DNA of 64,000 nucleotides, taken from the NCBI GenBank assembly GCA_013076295.1, contig RQOL01000718.1, positions 3,720,001 to 3,784,000 of the forward strand, written 5' to 3'. The notes beneath the pieces were generated by a model, which saw only the letters and a program-made list of their open reading frames with translations, had not been told where the DNA came from and made no database searches. This DNA comes from Sanderia malayensis. Taxonomy: Eukaryota; Cnidaria; Scyphozoa; Semaeostomeae; Pelagiidae. The position numbers and the translations under genes were made by a program. Shown here piece by piece: positions 9,774 to 21,405 of this stretch; position 1 is the stretch's first letter; each line of letters opens with the position of its first letter.

Positions 9774-12700
9774 ATGCCTTTATTTCAATCGTCAACGCCT
9801 TTTGATGCAGATGTCGGTAGGTGTAATACTGTTAAAAATATTTAGGCCTACCTATCGAGATGACATCATCTGTTGTCGACTCGTAAAACTTCATTACCCA
9901 GTGACTGGCACTTGCTTTTGGCAAAGGATGGGGGACTGATTCACGTATTTGATTTATCCACCTTCTGATTGTGCTACTGGAATGGTGGTCGAGTGGTTTG
10001 GTTTTGTTCAAACCCTTGTTTTATGGGTGAATGAAATAAGGTCGAAGCTATTGGCTTGGTTTGGCTCGACTCGAACCTTCTGTTTAGAATTAGGAATAGA
10101 AAGTTAAAAATATAATATATAGGTCCTATACTTGGGAAATTTTTTGGGAAACTGCCATACTTTACATACTGGGCCCAATGATCCATTCAAGATCAAGAAA
10201 CTAAAACATTTGTAAGCCTGAGTTTATATTCAGATTGGAAAGTTTTGTGTTTTCACAACAAAGGATAAGGCAATTTAAAGATCCGAATTTGTAGCTTAAA
10301 TCGACCTTACTTACTTAAAGTCAAATTAGATGTTACTTGATGAAAAATTTCATGATTTTGACATCAAATAGTTAAATTCTTTCCACAATAAATTTTCGAT
10401 CATAGCCTACAGGCGATAGCTTATTTTTAGGTTAATCACTTCTCAGCAGCTGTCCATATGTAAAATTATGCAGACTTTCTATCTTAGGCCTCTGTTTCAA
10501 ACACCAATCACATGAACAAGATATTATTTTAAGTTTAATGCGACGATAACAATATACCTACCTTTATCAAGTTTGCAGTGGTGTAGCCTAGTGGCTGAGT
10601 CACTGGAATTTGCAGCCATGAAGGGTGACCTTCTTGGGTTTGAATCCACACATAGTCGGAATGGTCTAATATAATATAATATAATATGTAATATGATATA
10701 GTTATGAGCTACCAGCCATTGGTCAGCTCAGCTGTCTATCCTTCTGAGGTCGGTAAATGAGTTCCCAGAAATTTCTGGGGGGAGCGGGAAGAGTTTATGC
10801 CAACTGCACCCACATTGATGACAGTTTTCTGACAACTGGATTGACTATCCAGTATGAGTGTTCGTAACTTAATTTTCCCATTGTACTTGATTTGTTAGAA
10901 AAAGCTACAAGTGAGTATAATACAACAGAAGATTGGCAAATCATCATTGATTTGTGTGACAAAATAAAGAGCACCCCAAATGGGTAAGACTGTTTTCTTT
11001 GCTAACAACTTCTGATCTAGTCATTTTACAATCTATTACGTAACAGACACCTTTTTGCAGCAAATAAAATCATTGCCTCTATGACTCAAGTGTTTGCTAT
11101 AGGAAGGTTCTCCTCTGTATTTATTAAAAGATGGCTAGATGAGAGGGTGTTAGCAAAGATGTTAACAGCTTTTCATTCAGCCATCGTCTTATCTAATTTA
11201 TCAACTAGCAATCTCTCATTTTTAGTATTAGATGAATATATTATTCCAAGTCAAGATGCAATATACTTTTCTGTTACCATGTGCTCAAAATATACAGAAT
11301 CCTTGCATTAAATGTGTTACCATATGTTATGCTTCAGAATAAAAACACGGAAAAGTCATGTTTTTAAGATATGTGAACTGTCCTGTAATACCATGCTATG
11401 CAGGTCAAGTTTAGTCCCAAGCTGTTTAGACTCTAATCTTCAGATGAAAAATAGGATAAATGCATTGTGTAAACATTCTCTTGACAAGATCTGATCATCC
11501 ATATCAGCGGTCATCAATTTAACAACTTATAATATTTGACATGCAGAGTGTTTGTGGCAATCTGTTTACATTATGGTTGCAAAATGAGCTCAATTTGTTA
11601 AGAAATATTTAGAAAATAAGATCTGCATTACTTTCTTTAGAATTGATAATCAATTTTTTGTGATGTTTACTTTTACGGGAGAAGTTATGAAATGCAACAT
11701 AAAATACAATGTCATCACCCTGTGTCCTAAACATGTACTCCCTATGTAATAGATAGGGGTTATCTCCTTTGTTGATTGCAGGGGTGTCTGTTGGTTATGT
11801 GATTTTGCGTCTTGGGAGTTTCAAGTACACTCAGATAGTGGTTACATATGTGAGTTTTAATAAGGCCAAAATGCCTGCTTAGTTGTGACATTTTACTATT
11901 TTTATTGCAAGACCGAAAGATGCATTAAAAGCTATATTGAAGAGGATGTGTCACAGAGTCCCTCATGTATCATTGCAAGCAGTGACTGTAAGTATACTCA
12001 ATTCATGTGTACAACAGTAAGCATTTTGGAAATCTATTCATACTAGCAATAGTTAAAACTAGATGCCACACTACAGAGTGATGGTGGAACTATTGGTTCT
12101 AATATTGAGAAACGTAATACTGGTGCAACACTGACTGGATTGTGTTCTGTTAAAAAGGCCAAGAGTTTTGCAGTATCATGGAGTCTTTTATTTTTGAGAT
12201 AATTTTTTGACTTAAATATGCTTGTTTTGTCATAGTTGCTTGCTGCTTGTGTGAACAATTGTGGAAAACCATTTCATTTGGAAATCTGTTCAAGGGATTT
12301 TATCAACGAAGCAAGAACTGTAATTCAGAGAGTAAGAAAAATCGATCTTTATTCTTCAGTTTATTTTTCATATATTTTTGCCCCTTAACAACCTACCTCC
12401 AGAACAACCTACCTACCTACAACCAACAGAACTCACCTCCAGAGGTGGGTTGAACTCGGGTTAAGCCAATCCAGGTTTAACCCAGGTTAGTTTTGCATAG
12501 TGTGAACAGGGCGTTGTATTAAATATCGCCAAAACTCTTTTGTCCCGGCGATGAGAAAGGATTGGTGCCCAAGACAACATTGTCTTGGGGGGAGTTGGGG
12601 GTCGCATTCTGCTCACAGGGAACAAAGTGAGCAGAAACCCGGCATTTTCATCTGAGGGTGTCCCAGGGACTTTTGTCGCCGCTTGTACGTGCAATGTTTT

Positions 12701-15700
12701 CTTTTATTTATCGCAGGCACACTCAAAAGTAGCCGAACAATTCAAAGAGAATATCGAACAGTGGGCGAAAGAGTTCAAAGATGATCCACAATTGCAGTAC
12801 GTTGAACAAATTGCTTTTATCAACCCTCTCTGATATCTGGAGACTTCTTTAAAACGCTCACCTTGTCGTCCGTCCCCGAAATCTATGCGTAGAGGTGTTC
12901 TGTGGAGGTGATACCACACTGAAGTAGACATGGGGATTCATTTCCATGGGTCATTCCCCCTCATAGAGAGTCGACTGTATATATGATGTTGTGATCGTGA
13001 AGCCCTTGCGTTTTTGATTTTTCAGTCTGCTACCACAGTTTTATAGACAACTGAAATCAGAGGGTGTTAGCTTTTCAAAATCGAGCCCGGTGAGTTCATG
13101 CGTAATATTTATATTTACAATCATTGTTGTTGTTAAACCTCCATAAGTCCACTACCATTGGAGCCGAATTCCTTTGATGTGCCAACCATCCAAGTACAAA
13201 AGCTGACTGAGTGAACAATCGAGTTTTCGAGGACCGATGTTTAAAAGGATATTTATTTAAAAAGCTTATAAAAATCAGAATAGACTGACTTTTTAGTGAG
13301 CAAATCGAGGAATTTGATTTTAACTGCTCTTTTTTTTAGGATACAAATAAGGCTGTAAAGGGCGATATCGACTTCAAAGAAGACTTAGACTTGGCAATAG
13401 GTAACCTCAGTTATTCTTTACGCGTTTGGTGTTTTCATTTTTTTGTTTTCCCTGTTCGCTTTGAGAGACGATGCTTGAATGTCTGTTGTGTCTTGGAAAA
13501 AAGGAAATTCAAATGGGTGGGATGGGGTTAGGGAGGGGGGCTGAGATACAGCCTGGTTATACGTGCACATATCTTGATATAACGTATCTCGATATAAAAC
13601 ATTGTCTCTTGTTCCAAAGTTTGTGTCAGAATTCCAGTTTAATTATGAATATGTCTTCGAGTATTGAGATTATAATCACATTGACGCTGTTTTGCTCCTT
13701 CCCAGCTCTTTCACTGCAAGATGCACCGCAATCGAGTAAGGTAAGGTAGTCTTGTTATATTTCAATATTCACCATCAGCTAAACTGAAAAAACATACACA
13801 GTCGTTGAATGTTTTAAGCCGTCGCAGTATTGCAAGTAATCTTGCATTACTAAGGTTTTATTTAAAACCTTATTTATTTGACAACGCAAATCCTTATTTA
13901 TTTGACTTTTGCAGGCCACTACATCTGAATTATACCCAACAGCTGGCTTAGGGTCGTCATCCACACCATTCAAGGTCTATCAATCTATTGATTATCTTAA
14001 CCTGTTGCACTCTGATGCTGTCAGTTCACAAAGGTTATATACAGCAGAAACCTTATTAATCATGCAAAATTGTCACGATATAACGAATACACACGCAGAC
14101 AGCTCTTCTCTCCGCTGCGAGCAAGTATTTGTTGTATATGGAGTGGGTCCTATTGTAAGGAGATGTCCCTTGTGAGGAGATGTCTTTTGTAAGGGGATGT
14201 CCCTTGTTAAGAAATGTCCCTTGTAAAGATGTGTCCCTTGTAAAGAGGCGTCCTTTGTTAGGAGATGTCCTTTGTTATGAGATGTCTCTTGTTAGAAGAT
14301 GTCCCTTGTAAGGAGATGTCCCTTATTAGAAGGTTCCACTGTATTGTCTTCTGGGGAGACTTATGGCTTCATTGTAACCAACCTTAGACACTGCGTGACA
14401 TTTTTAATTGAAAGTAATGGCAGTTGTCCCATAGGTATCCATTATACGGAGGTCTGAATGCTCTTTCCCACAATGTGTTGTATTACTCATGGTATACAAT
14501 GCTAACTATATACGTATTGTATCTTTTGTAGGCTGAGCAACGAAAAGTGAGAGCGCTGTACGATTTCGAGGCTGCGGAGGACAACGAACTTTCTTTCAAA
14601 ACCGGTGAAATCATCCTCGTTTCTGATGATAGGTATGTTGTCTTGGTAACTCTCTCTCCCTCCCACTCGCAAGACTATTAAGCCCACGGGCGCTTATTTG
14701 TTTTTGCAATGTTAATTCCGGGCTCAAGCTGCTGCGTCGGTTATTGTTTAAGCGATTCCTGGACTATTGTATGTTGTCTTTGTAAGCGCCCTGGGCTTTA
14801 TAAATTTCCTTCCAGGATTAAAATTTCTACGTCTTTTTTCTATCTGGGATGCATTGTTTTATAAACATAGCCATGTAAATAATCATAGCTCAAGTTCCAT
14901 GTTACCAGGTCGGGTCGATGATTAGTAACGATTGATAGTAACGAAGTCGTTGATTTTTTGCAGTGATCAAAACTGGTGGAAAGGCGAGAATGCCCGAGGT
15001 GTCGGCCTATTTCCTGCTAATTTTGTGACGTCAGACCTGAGTGCACCACCTCCAGGTAAGTGAAGGAAAACATGCATCTCCATATGATAATTTATGCGTA
15101 TACGGGACACTTCTGTGCGGTATAGGTAGTGCAACAATTCATCGATTTATTTATCAAGGAAATATCTGAGCTATTCTAATCAACACCCATTACCGAAGGC
15201 ATCTCTTTACTGCGACGGTAGAATTTGTTCTACTTGTCTCCGTTAGCCATTTAGTTTGATTTCCATCCTGATTTTGTTTTCTTTGCTTGCAGAAGAACCA
15301 AAGAAGGAGAAAAAGAAGAAGGTTAGGTTCAGCGATGAAGAAGAAAAGCAAAGGAAAGAAGCCAAAGGTCAGCTGCCCCTTTGTTGCTCCCCTGTTTCTC
15401 CTGTTTTACTCCTTTTATACTCTTACTGTTTTACACATCTTGTGAAACACTTTTCAAGGGTCTGACGATTATAGTTGTTTGCGAAAGTCAGTTTTTAATT
15501 TTTATTCATTTTACAGCTGCTCGACCTAAGACTGTCATAAGTCAGGTGAGTCATCCATTAATCCATTCATCCATCCATTCATCCATCCATCAATCCATCC
15601 GCCCATTAATTTATCCATCCATCAATTCATTAATCCACCCATTTTGCCATCCATCCATCAATTCATTAATCCATTATCCATCCATTCACCGGTTTCTTCA

Positions 15701-18700
15701 ATTAATTACATCTACATTTTGCTTTCAGGAGAAAATTGAAACTTGCCTGACCATGTTGAAGAATGCCAGTCCCACTGAAGAAGACGACGAGGAAGAAAAC
15801 ATCAGAGATTTAGAAGGTAATTCAGAAGAGAACCATCTTCACTATTTCACTATTTATAGCCAATCTCAAACAGACGAAATGAAACATATCTTTAAATATG
15901 CAGTCAAATCTTATTTTGATTCGCGTTTTAGAAGCCTGTGCGGAGATGTCTCCTTTGGTTCACAACAAAATCGATGAATCAGAAAAGTAAGTAGAAATAG
16001 GCTTAAAAACCCTTATTTTAGCGCCTCTTAAAAGAATAAACGCCGCCCGATTTTCTTGTATAGTCAAATAAACGCCCGGGCGTTTAATAGAGGAATTACT
16101 GTCTTTGCTACCAGGTTTTATTTGATCGATTTTGTGAACACGTGTTCATTGGCATCGTATTTTTTTCTATTTTTAAAGAAAGAGGACACATCTTGAAGAT
16201 ATGAATCAGAAATTCATTCAAGCAATTACTTTATATCAACAGTAAGTTAAAGCAAACCTTTCCTATTCCTAATCAACAAGTATCTACTGACAATGACATT
16301 TACAAATTGAAATTCTTCACTGTTTACTTCTAACCTCTTATTAATCACGAGTTAATTAATGGGATCTATAGCACAGTCAATATAATGCTATAGATCCCAT
16401 TATGCTATAGATCTATAGAGAGATCTATAGATCCATTATGCTATAGATCTATAGAGAGATCTATAGATCCCATTATGCTATAGATCTCTAGAGAGATCAT
16501 AGATCCATTATAGACCTATTGTTTTATTATGATAATGTTGAATTGTGAGCTGCCAAGTGCCGTTGAAGATTAGATTGAAGTAGCTGGGTTTCGAACCATC
16601 GGAGGTTCAAGTCTGACGTATTCGCCCGGGGAAGACAACATACTGGTAGACCAATAAATGTTAAAGACTTCATATTTGGTTTGGAGTCATGTCACCTCCA
16701 ATATATTTTTATTGTGGCTCAACTGATACTATAATATAATAGCATTAAATTAGAATGACCTCCTAACATATGATATATTCATATGGCTTGTCAACGAAAC
16801 TGTTGATCATTCCAGGGGTTTGGTAAATCTACAAGTCTGGTATGTTTTCGGTGAGATGTGTGATTGAAAATCGTTTTGATTTTTCATTTTTTAGGTGCAT
16901 GAAAGAGCCAGTGCCAACACCCACACCACCTGCTTACGCTTCAGGCCAGCAACATTATCACCAACCAACTGTTGGTTCTTCAAATTACGCACAAAGTGTT
17001 TATCAACCACAGGTTGGTCTTGTTTGTCAAGATTACATAATATTTATTTTTTTCGTTTGCCTGTTATTTTCCTAGATGCAAGTTCGTTTATCTGTAGCAT
17101 TTTTATATATTTTATATATCTACTGCATTATATTTGCATTAATATCCATGACTATTTATTATTGAGTTCTTTATTCATAAATTTATGTTCTTATATTTCA
17201 TTTACTTATCTAATTTCTTTTACCGTCCATCTTTTTATTCAATTTCGTTACGTTTTTTTTTTCTTTATTGACTTCTTTTCATTCCAATCATTTATTTGTT
17301 TAGTATCTCTAATCATTTAAGTATTGTGAATTATAGAGAATTATATTGTAGAGGGAACGCTCTCATTGCTCCCACTCTCCGATACATATCTTACCAACCA
17401 CCCTGTCTTATTGGTTCATAATACAACTGATCTTCAACTGAACAAACTCCTGCTAAAACATATATTCTTTTTCTGTTACGTTAGATGCCACCTCAGATGA
17501 TGCTACCTGCTCAGATGTCACCGCTCAATGCTCAGCCAGGCATCCAGTATCAGCAACGACCAGTAACAACCGTTGCCTCGCAACCCCAATCAATGGTGCG
17601 TATCACATAGGCTGTTATCGTAACACTAACACTACATGAACACAGGGGCTGCTAGGTTTAGAGCTTAGAAAATGTCAACAACATAACCGTAACAGAGTAT
17701 AGCTTTCAGAGTAACTAGAACATGTCAGAGCTGAGTCTCTGTACACGACGGATGGTCCTTTACAAGAGGGCCTACATAGCAGTTGTTCTATTCACAGTTA
17801 TTCGAAAGTTTTCCTATACCGCAAATCCTCGAATAAGCCCCCACGTTCGAATAAGCCCCCCCCTCGATTAAGCCCCCACCTAAAAAATCATTTTTGCAAA
17901 TAAGCCCCCCCCTCGAATAAGCCCCCATGGGGTCTTATTCGAGGGAAGCATAATTGCAGAAAAATATCTTATTTCGAGAAAGTCCCCACAGGACAATAGA
18001 TATACAGTATCACTTCCTTTGACTCGAGACAAAAAAGCAAAAAGAAGCGCGATTTTCGTGATAATAAACAAATTATAATTTTTGTTAGATCTTCACACAA
18101 CACTTTGTGAAAAATTTTTAGCTGATTGAGAAAATTATGTCGTCCTTTTTCTGTCAACCTTTGAGGAAAGAGCAAAATTTTGAAATAAGCCCTCCCCTCG
18201 AATAAGCCCCCCTCCTCGAATAAGCCCCCACCCAAAAATTCATTTTTGCAAATAAGCCCCCGGGGGCTTATTCGAGGATTTACGGTATCGCTTTTATCTA
18301 CTGCAGTGTCACAGTAGCAGTGTAACACTAGTATCCGTATAGCACTAGCCTCGGTTGTGTTTGTCATTTCGAGGCTGGTGCTACCGGATAAAGAATCGTG
18401 TTTGTATCGCCATTGAGTGCGTTTGATATCCCGTTCTAGGAAGCAATATACGCAAGCCAGGGACCGCCTAGTATCCCTGTGCAACAGCAATACGCCAGCC
18501 ATTACCAACCACAACAACAACAACAACAACCAGTAGGTCAAAGCACAGGGTACACAGATTCATCATCTTACGCGTATGCTGTCAGTGCGCAGGCTACGTC
18601 ATATGCGCCATCGCAGCAAGGTGCGATGACGTATGACTACCAAGCCCAACCGCAGCAACAACAACAACATCATGGTCAGATGTATTCCCAGGCAACTGTT

Positions 18701-18709
18701 TATCAATGA
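9774..18709 (+). CDS. STAM: Signal transducing adapter molecule (ESCRT-0 subunit), 533 aa, 19 exons
   Basis: Exons: 9774-9816, 10899-10983, 11912-11987, 12236-12331, 12717-12796, 13026-13089, 13340-13400, 13706-13740, 13915-13974, 14532-14632, 14964-15055, 15293-15367, 15517-15545, 15729-15816, 15932-15986, 16179-16241, 16895-17012, 17485-17595, 18440-18709; all phases agree. STAM pairs with HRS on endosomes to sort ubiquitinated receptors. Seen in order: VHS domain (residues 1-145, with DLCDKI, PHVSLQA and [10 protein letters not shown]), a UIM around 162-175 (EDLDLAIALSLQDA), SH3 at about 204-258 (ALYDF, NWWKGE, LFPANFV), a lysine-rich stretch with [10 protein letters not shown] (273-282), helical GAT-like core to about residue 365, then a Gln/Pro/Tyr-rich tail ending in TVYQ. 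Human STAM is 540 residues. A 24-nt candidate microexon at 16816-16839 is left out because skipping it gives LYQQCMKEP, which fits the family better. Confidence 0.95.
10575..10700 (+). repeat. tRNA-derived SINE-like element in STAM intron 1
   Basis: An A-box-like TAGCCTAGTGG (10584-10594) and a B-box-like GGGTTTGAATCC (10636-10647) are spaced as in a tRNA promoter. They are followed by an AT-repeat tail (AATAT units, about 10668-10700). The stems do not form a functional tRNA. Confidence 0.55.
12430..12530 (+). mobile_element. Fragment related to the TAA-flanked element at 20324-21070
   Basis: This STAM intron carries alternating GGGTTGAACTCGGGTTAA-type motifs ending in a terminus-like TAGTGTGAACAGGGCG, similar to the end of the complete copy at 20324-21070. 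No matching opposite end is visible, so it is a partial or diverged copy. Confidence 0.4.
14153..14332 (+). repeat. 17-18 bp tandem repeat in STAM intron
   Basis: About ten diverged copies of GTAAGGAGATGTCCCTT in the intron before the first SH3 exon. Confidence 0.7.
15545..15690 (+). repeat. ATCC-type simple repeat
   Basis: Degenerate CATCCATTCATCCATC microsatellite-like sequence in a STAM intron. It is translatable, but only by chance. Confidence 0.8.
16384..16512 (+). repeat. Palindrome-rich ~36 bp tandem repeat
   Basis: Three copies of a unit of the form ATTATGCTATAGATCTATAG followed by AGAGATCTATAGATCC. Each unit is itself nearly palindromic. It lies in the STAM intron 16242-16894. Confidence 0.7.
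17819..18285. mobile_element. Inverted-repeat element, 'AATAAGCCCC' family, copy 1
   Basis: It lies in the last STAM intron. The left end CCGCAAATCCTCGAATAAGC and the right end GCTTATTCGAGGATTTACGG form terminal inverted repeats, with TA on each side (17817-17818 and 18286-18287), as for Tc1/mariner-type insertions. Extra CGAATAAGCCCCC motifs are repeated near both ends. No transposase frame is present. Confidence 0.65.
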
Positions 18710-20320
18710 AGGGTATTTATGGCGTGAGTAGTGGAAACCAATTAAGCAATGTTAATGCCTGTACACGCTTGTTTATAAGGAATATACATTGTATCTATTG
18801 TATTATGGACCAGTGGCTTTGCTTACATAAAAATGCCTCCAAGTCATATCAATCATATTACTGCAAGTATGAGGAGTGAATTTTGGGGGTTTTCAGGGCG
18901 CTAAATATTCAGTTAAAAATAAGCAACTATGCATGAAATGTTTGAATTGAAATTGATCAAAAGAGATCCAAAATATGGGGTTTTAGGAACTCTAGGCTTT
19001 ACAGGTGGGATCCTTATAAAAAAGCGTGTACATATATATATATATATAAATATACATATTAGAAGCAATAAGTACTTCTTATTTGCTTGCAACAATCAGC
19101 ATTCGGTATTTCATTTTTTGTAATTATTTCTCTCTAAATATTGATTTAAATAACTAAGTTTATATTATTATTGAAGATTGATATACTAACCGTCGTTTGG
19201 CTCGAATCCTCGATATCTTAAAGGGTTTTTCTCTCTCTCCCTTGTTGTTAAATTCATTTGTGTTCCATCGACCTTAGATACCTCCGTGTCAAAGGTATCA
19301 GATCTTGAAGTTCTAGCATCTTTAATGCTAAAACTTCAAGTAACCACCAAAATTTAATGATATCAGCGTGCAAAGCAGAAATTGTTGTCGTTACCTCTCT
19401 TGCGATACACCCATGTTGGACAATCAATCCGAGTCTGAGACGCAGGTTACCGGGGTGTTAGCTTCATCTTGAATGAATGCTGAAATACGTTTGTGATGGA
19501 TAAAATTACTTAGAGTCTGAATAATCAGTATATAGTTCCCTTTGCCACTGTTTTGTTTACTATTATAATAATTATTATTATTCACACGTGACATCGATTC
19601 TAACCATTTATTCACGATTTACTGAATCATAAAAATTAACTTTTTACTTGATTTTTCTGTATCGTTTCTAAAAATTAATCTGTTAGTTATAGCTTGATTG
19701 AGTCTTGAGAATTGCTTGTTATATAATTTTAATTGTATTAATTATAATCTAAAATGTTTATGAGTAAGCTTGGGGGAGAAGCAGGCGAGAATGTTTTACT
19801 TTTTGGTCCTTTGGGACTGAATTCACTCAACGAAGCGAGATAAACGTTTTGACATTCAAAGTATCCTGTATGCTATCGATGTTTTAGGCCTGTCAAGTTT
19901 AATGCGAGCAGGTTCAGAGGTTTTTCAAAGTCTTGCGTCAGGCTTCAAGCCTAGAATCACAAATTTCGAGCTTCAAGCCTCGAGTTAAAGAATTCAAGAT
20001 TCGCAAAGCAAAAGCCTCAGAGTCCACGCTACTTGGGCCTCAAACTTAAATACACAAGTTTCCCGAATCTCGAAGTATAAACAACTGTTTACAATGTTAC
20101 CCTGATGCCTTAAAGCGCTTTGGAACCTGCAGTTAAATACTCTTGGTGGAGGTGGTAAGTTTTAAAGAGAATTCTATCTTTGAATGCCAAGATCATAATT
20201 TCACAGCTTATCACAAACATAGCTTACAATACATCAACAATATAATGAACCTTGTACATAATAATTTAACTACACAATGCACGAGTAACCTGAGGATATC
20301 CAACATCCAAAATAACTATT
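18710..20320. other. STAM 3' flank, no gene seen
   Basis: AT-rich sequence after the STAM stop, probably containing the 3' UTR. A short TA microsatellite lies near 19030. No coding frame or RNA gene is supported. Confidence 0.5.
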
Positions 20321-20323
20321 TAA

Positions 20324-21070
20324 AGCCCTGTTTACACTACGAAAATGAAACTGGGTTCAACCCGGGTTCAACCCACTTCAGTAAAATTTCGTCCAGTGTA
20401 AACGCAACCAAAGTGGGTTGAACCCGGGTTGAACCTGGATCAGCAAGACCCATCTCCAGAGGTGGGTTGAGCCCGGGTTGAACCCAGATTCAATTTCTCA
20501 TTTTGTAGTGTAAATGCGAAAGTGGGTTGAACCCAGTTTAGTTTTATTCTACGCATGCGGATTGGTGGCGAAATTCCAAAAGCGGAAGCAGAATAGAAAG
20601 GAGAATAAACATCGAGATAAAAAATTGATAGCGATAAAAAAGTTTTATAGTTGAGAAAAATATGGAAGCAGCCTCGTGAATCATTTTGGTCAGATGATGA
20701 AATGCTTTTTTTGATGAGCATTTGGGCTGATGAAAAGATTCAGCAGCAGCTTCACCGTTGCACTCGAAGGAAGTCCATTTCGAAAAATTCTAACGTAATA
20801 TTTTGAAAGGCCTGCATTGTTTTCAGCTTCATGGAAGTTGCAAGGCGAGCTCAAGAAACTCGTGGTTGCCCGCCATTTTGACTCCGAATGATTTGATTTC
20901 TATCAACTGCGCATGCCTAACCAGGAGCAACCTAGATTCAACCCACTTTGTCGTTTACACTTCTCAAAGACCCACTGTAGTGTAAACGAAACTGGGTTGA
21001 ACCCGGGTTCACCCTAGGTTCAGTTAAACTGGGTTGAACCCGGGTTAATTTTCGTAGTGTAAACGGGGCT
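20324..21070. mobile_element. 747 bp non-autonomous DNA transposon with TAA target duplication
   Basis: The ends AGCCCTGTTTACACTACGAA and TTCGTAGTGTAAACGGGGCT are inverted repeats (one mismatch), flanked by TAA on both sides (20321-20323, 21071-21073). The 3 bp TWA-type duplication is typical of PIF/Harbinger elements. Near both ends the motif GGGTTGAACCCGGGTT recurs in both orientations. No transposase frame is visible. Confidence 0.7.
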
Positions 21071-21405
21071 TAACATTACCAATGTAACAAACTTATGGTA
21101 AAATGAACATGATAAAACCCGAAGATAAGTGGAAATTTGGCATCCAGTCTATTGTGCTTTAACAATAAGCAAGTTCATTTGTCTTTACTGGAAATTTCGC
21201 GTGCCAGAATAAATAAGGTCTCGATCTCGTAGCAAAAGCACAATTATGTTTGGGAAAAGGGTTGCATATTGCGGCAAGAGCTACGCCCAGTTTGGCAGGG
21301 CATTAGATGATGCAGTTTTCATTTGTTTCAGTCTTGATCAAAAACGCCCCTATCTCCACTGGTGGTACTTCATGCCAGAAACACCAGAACTAGTTTAGTG
21401 ACATT

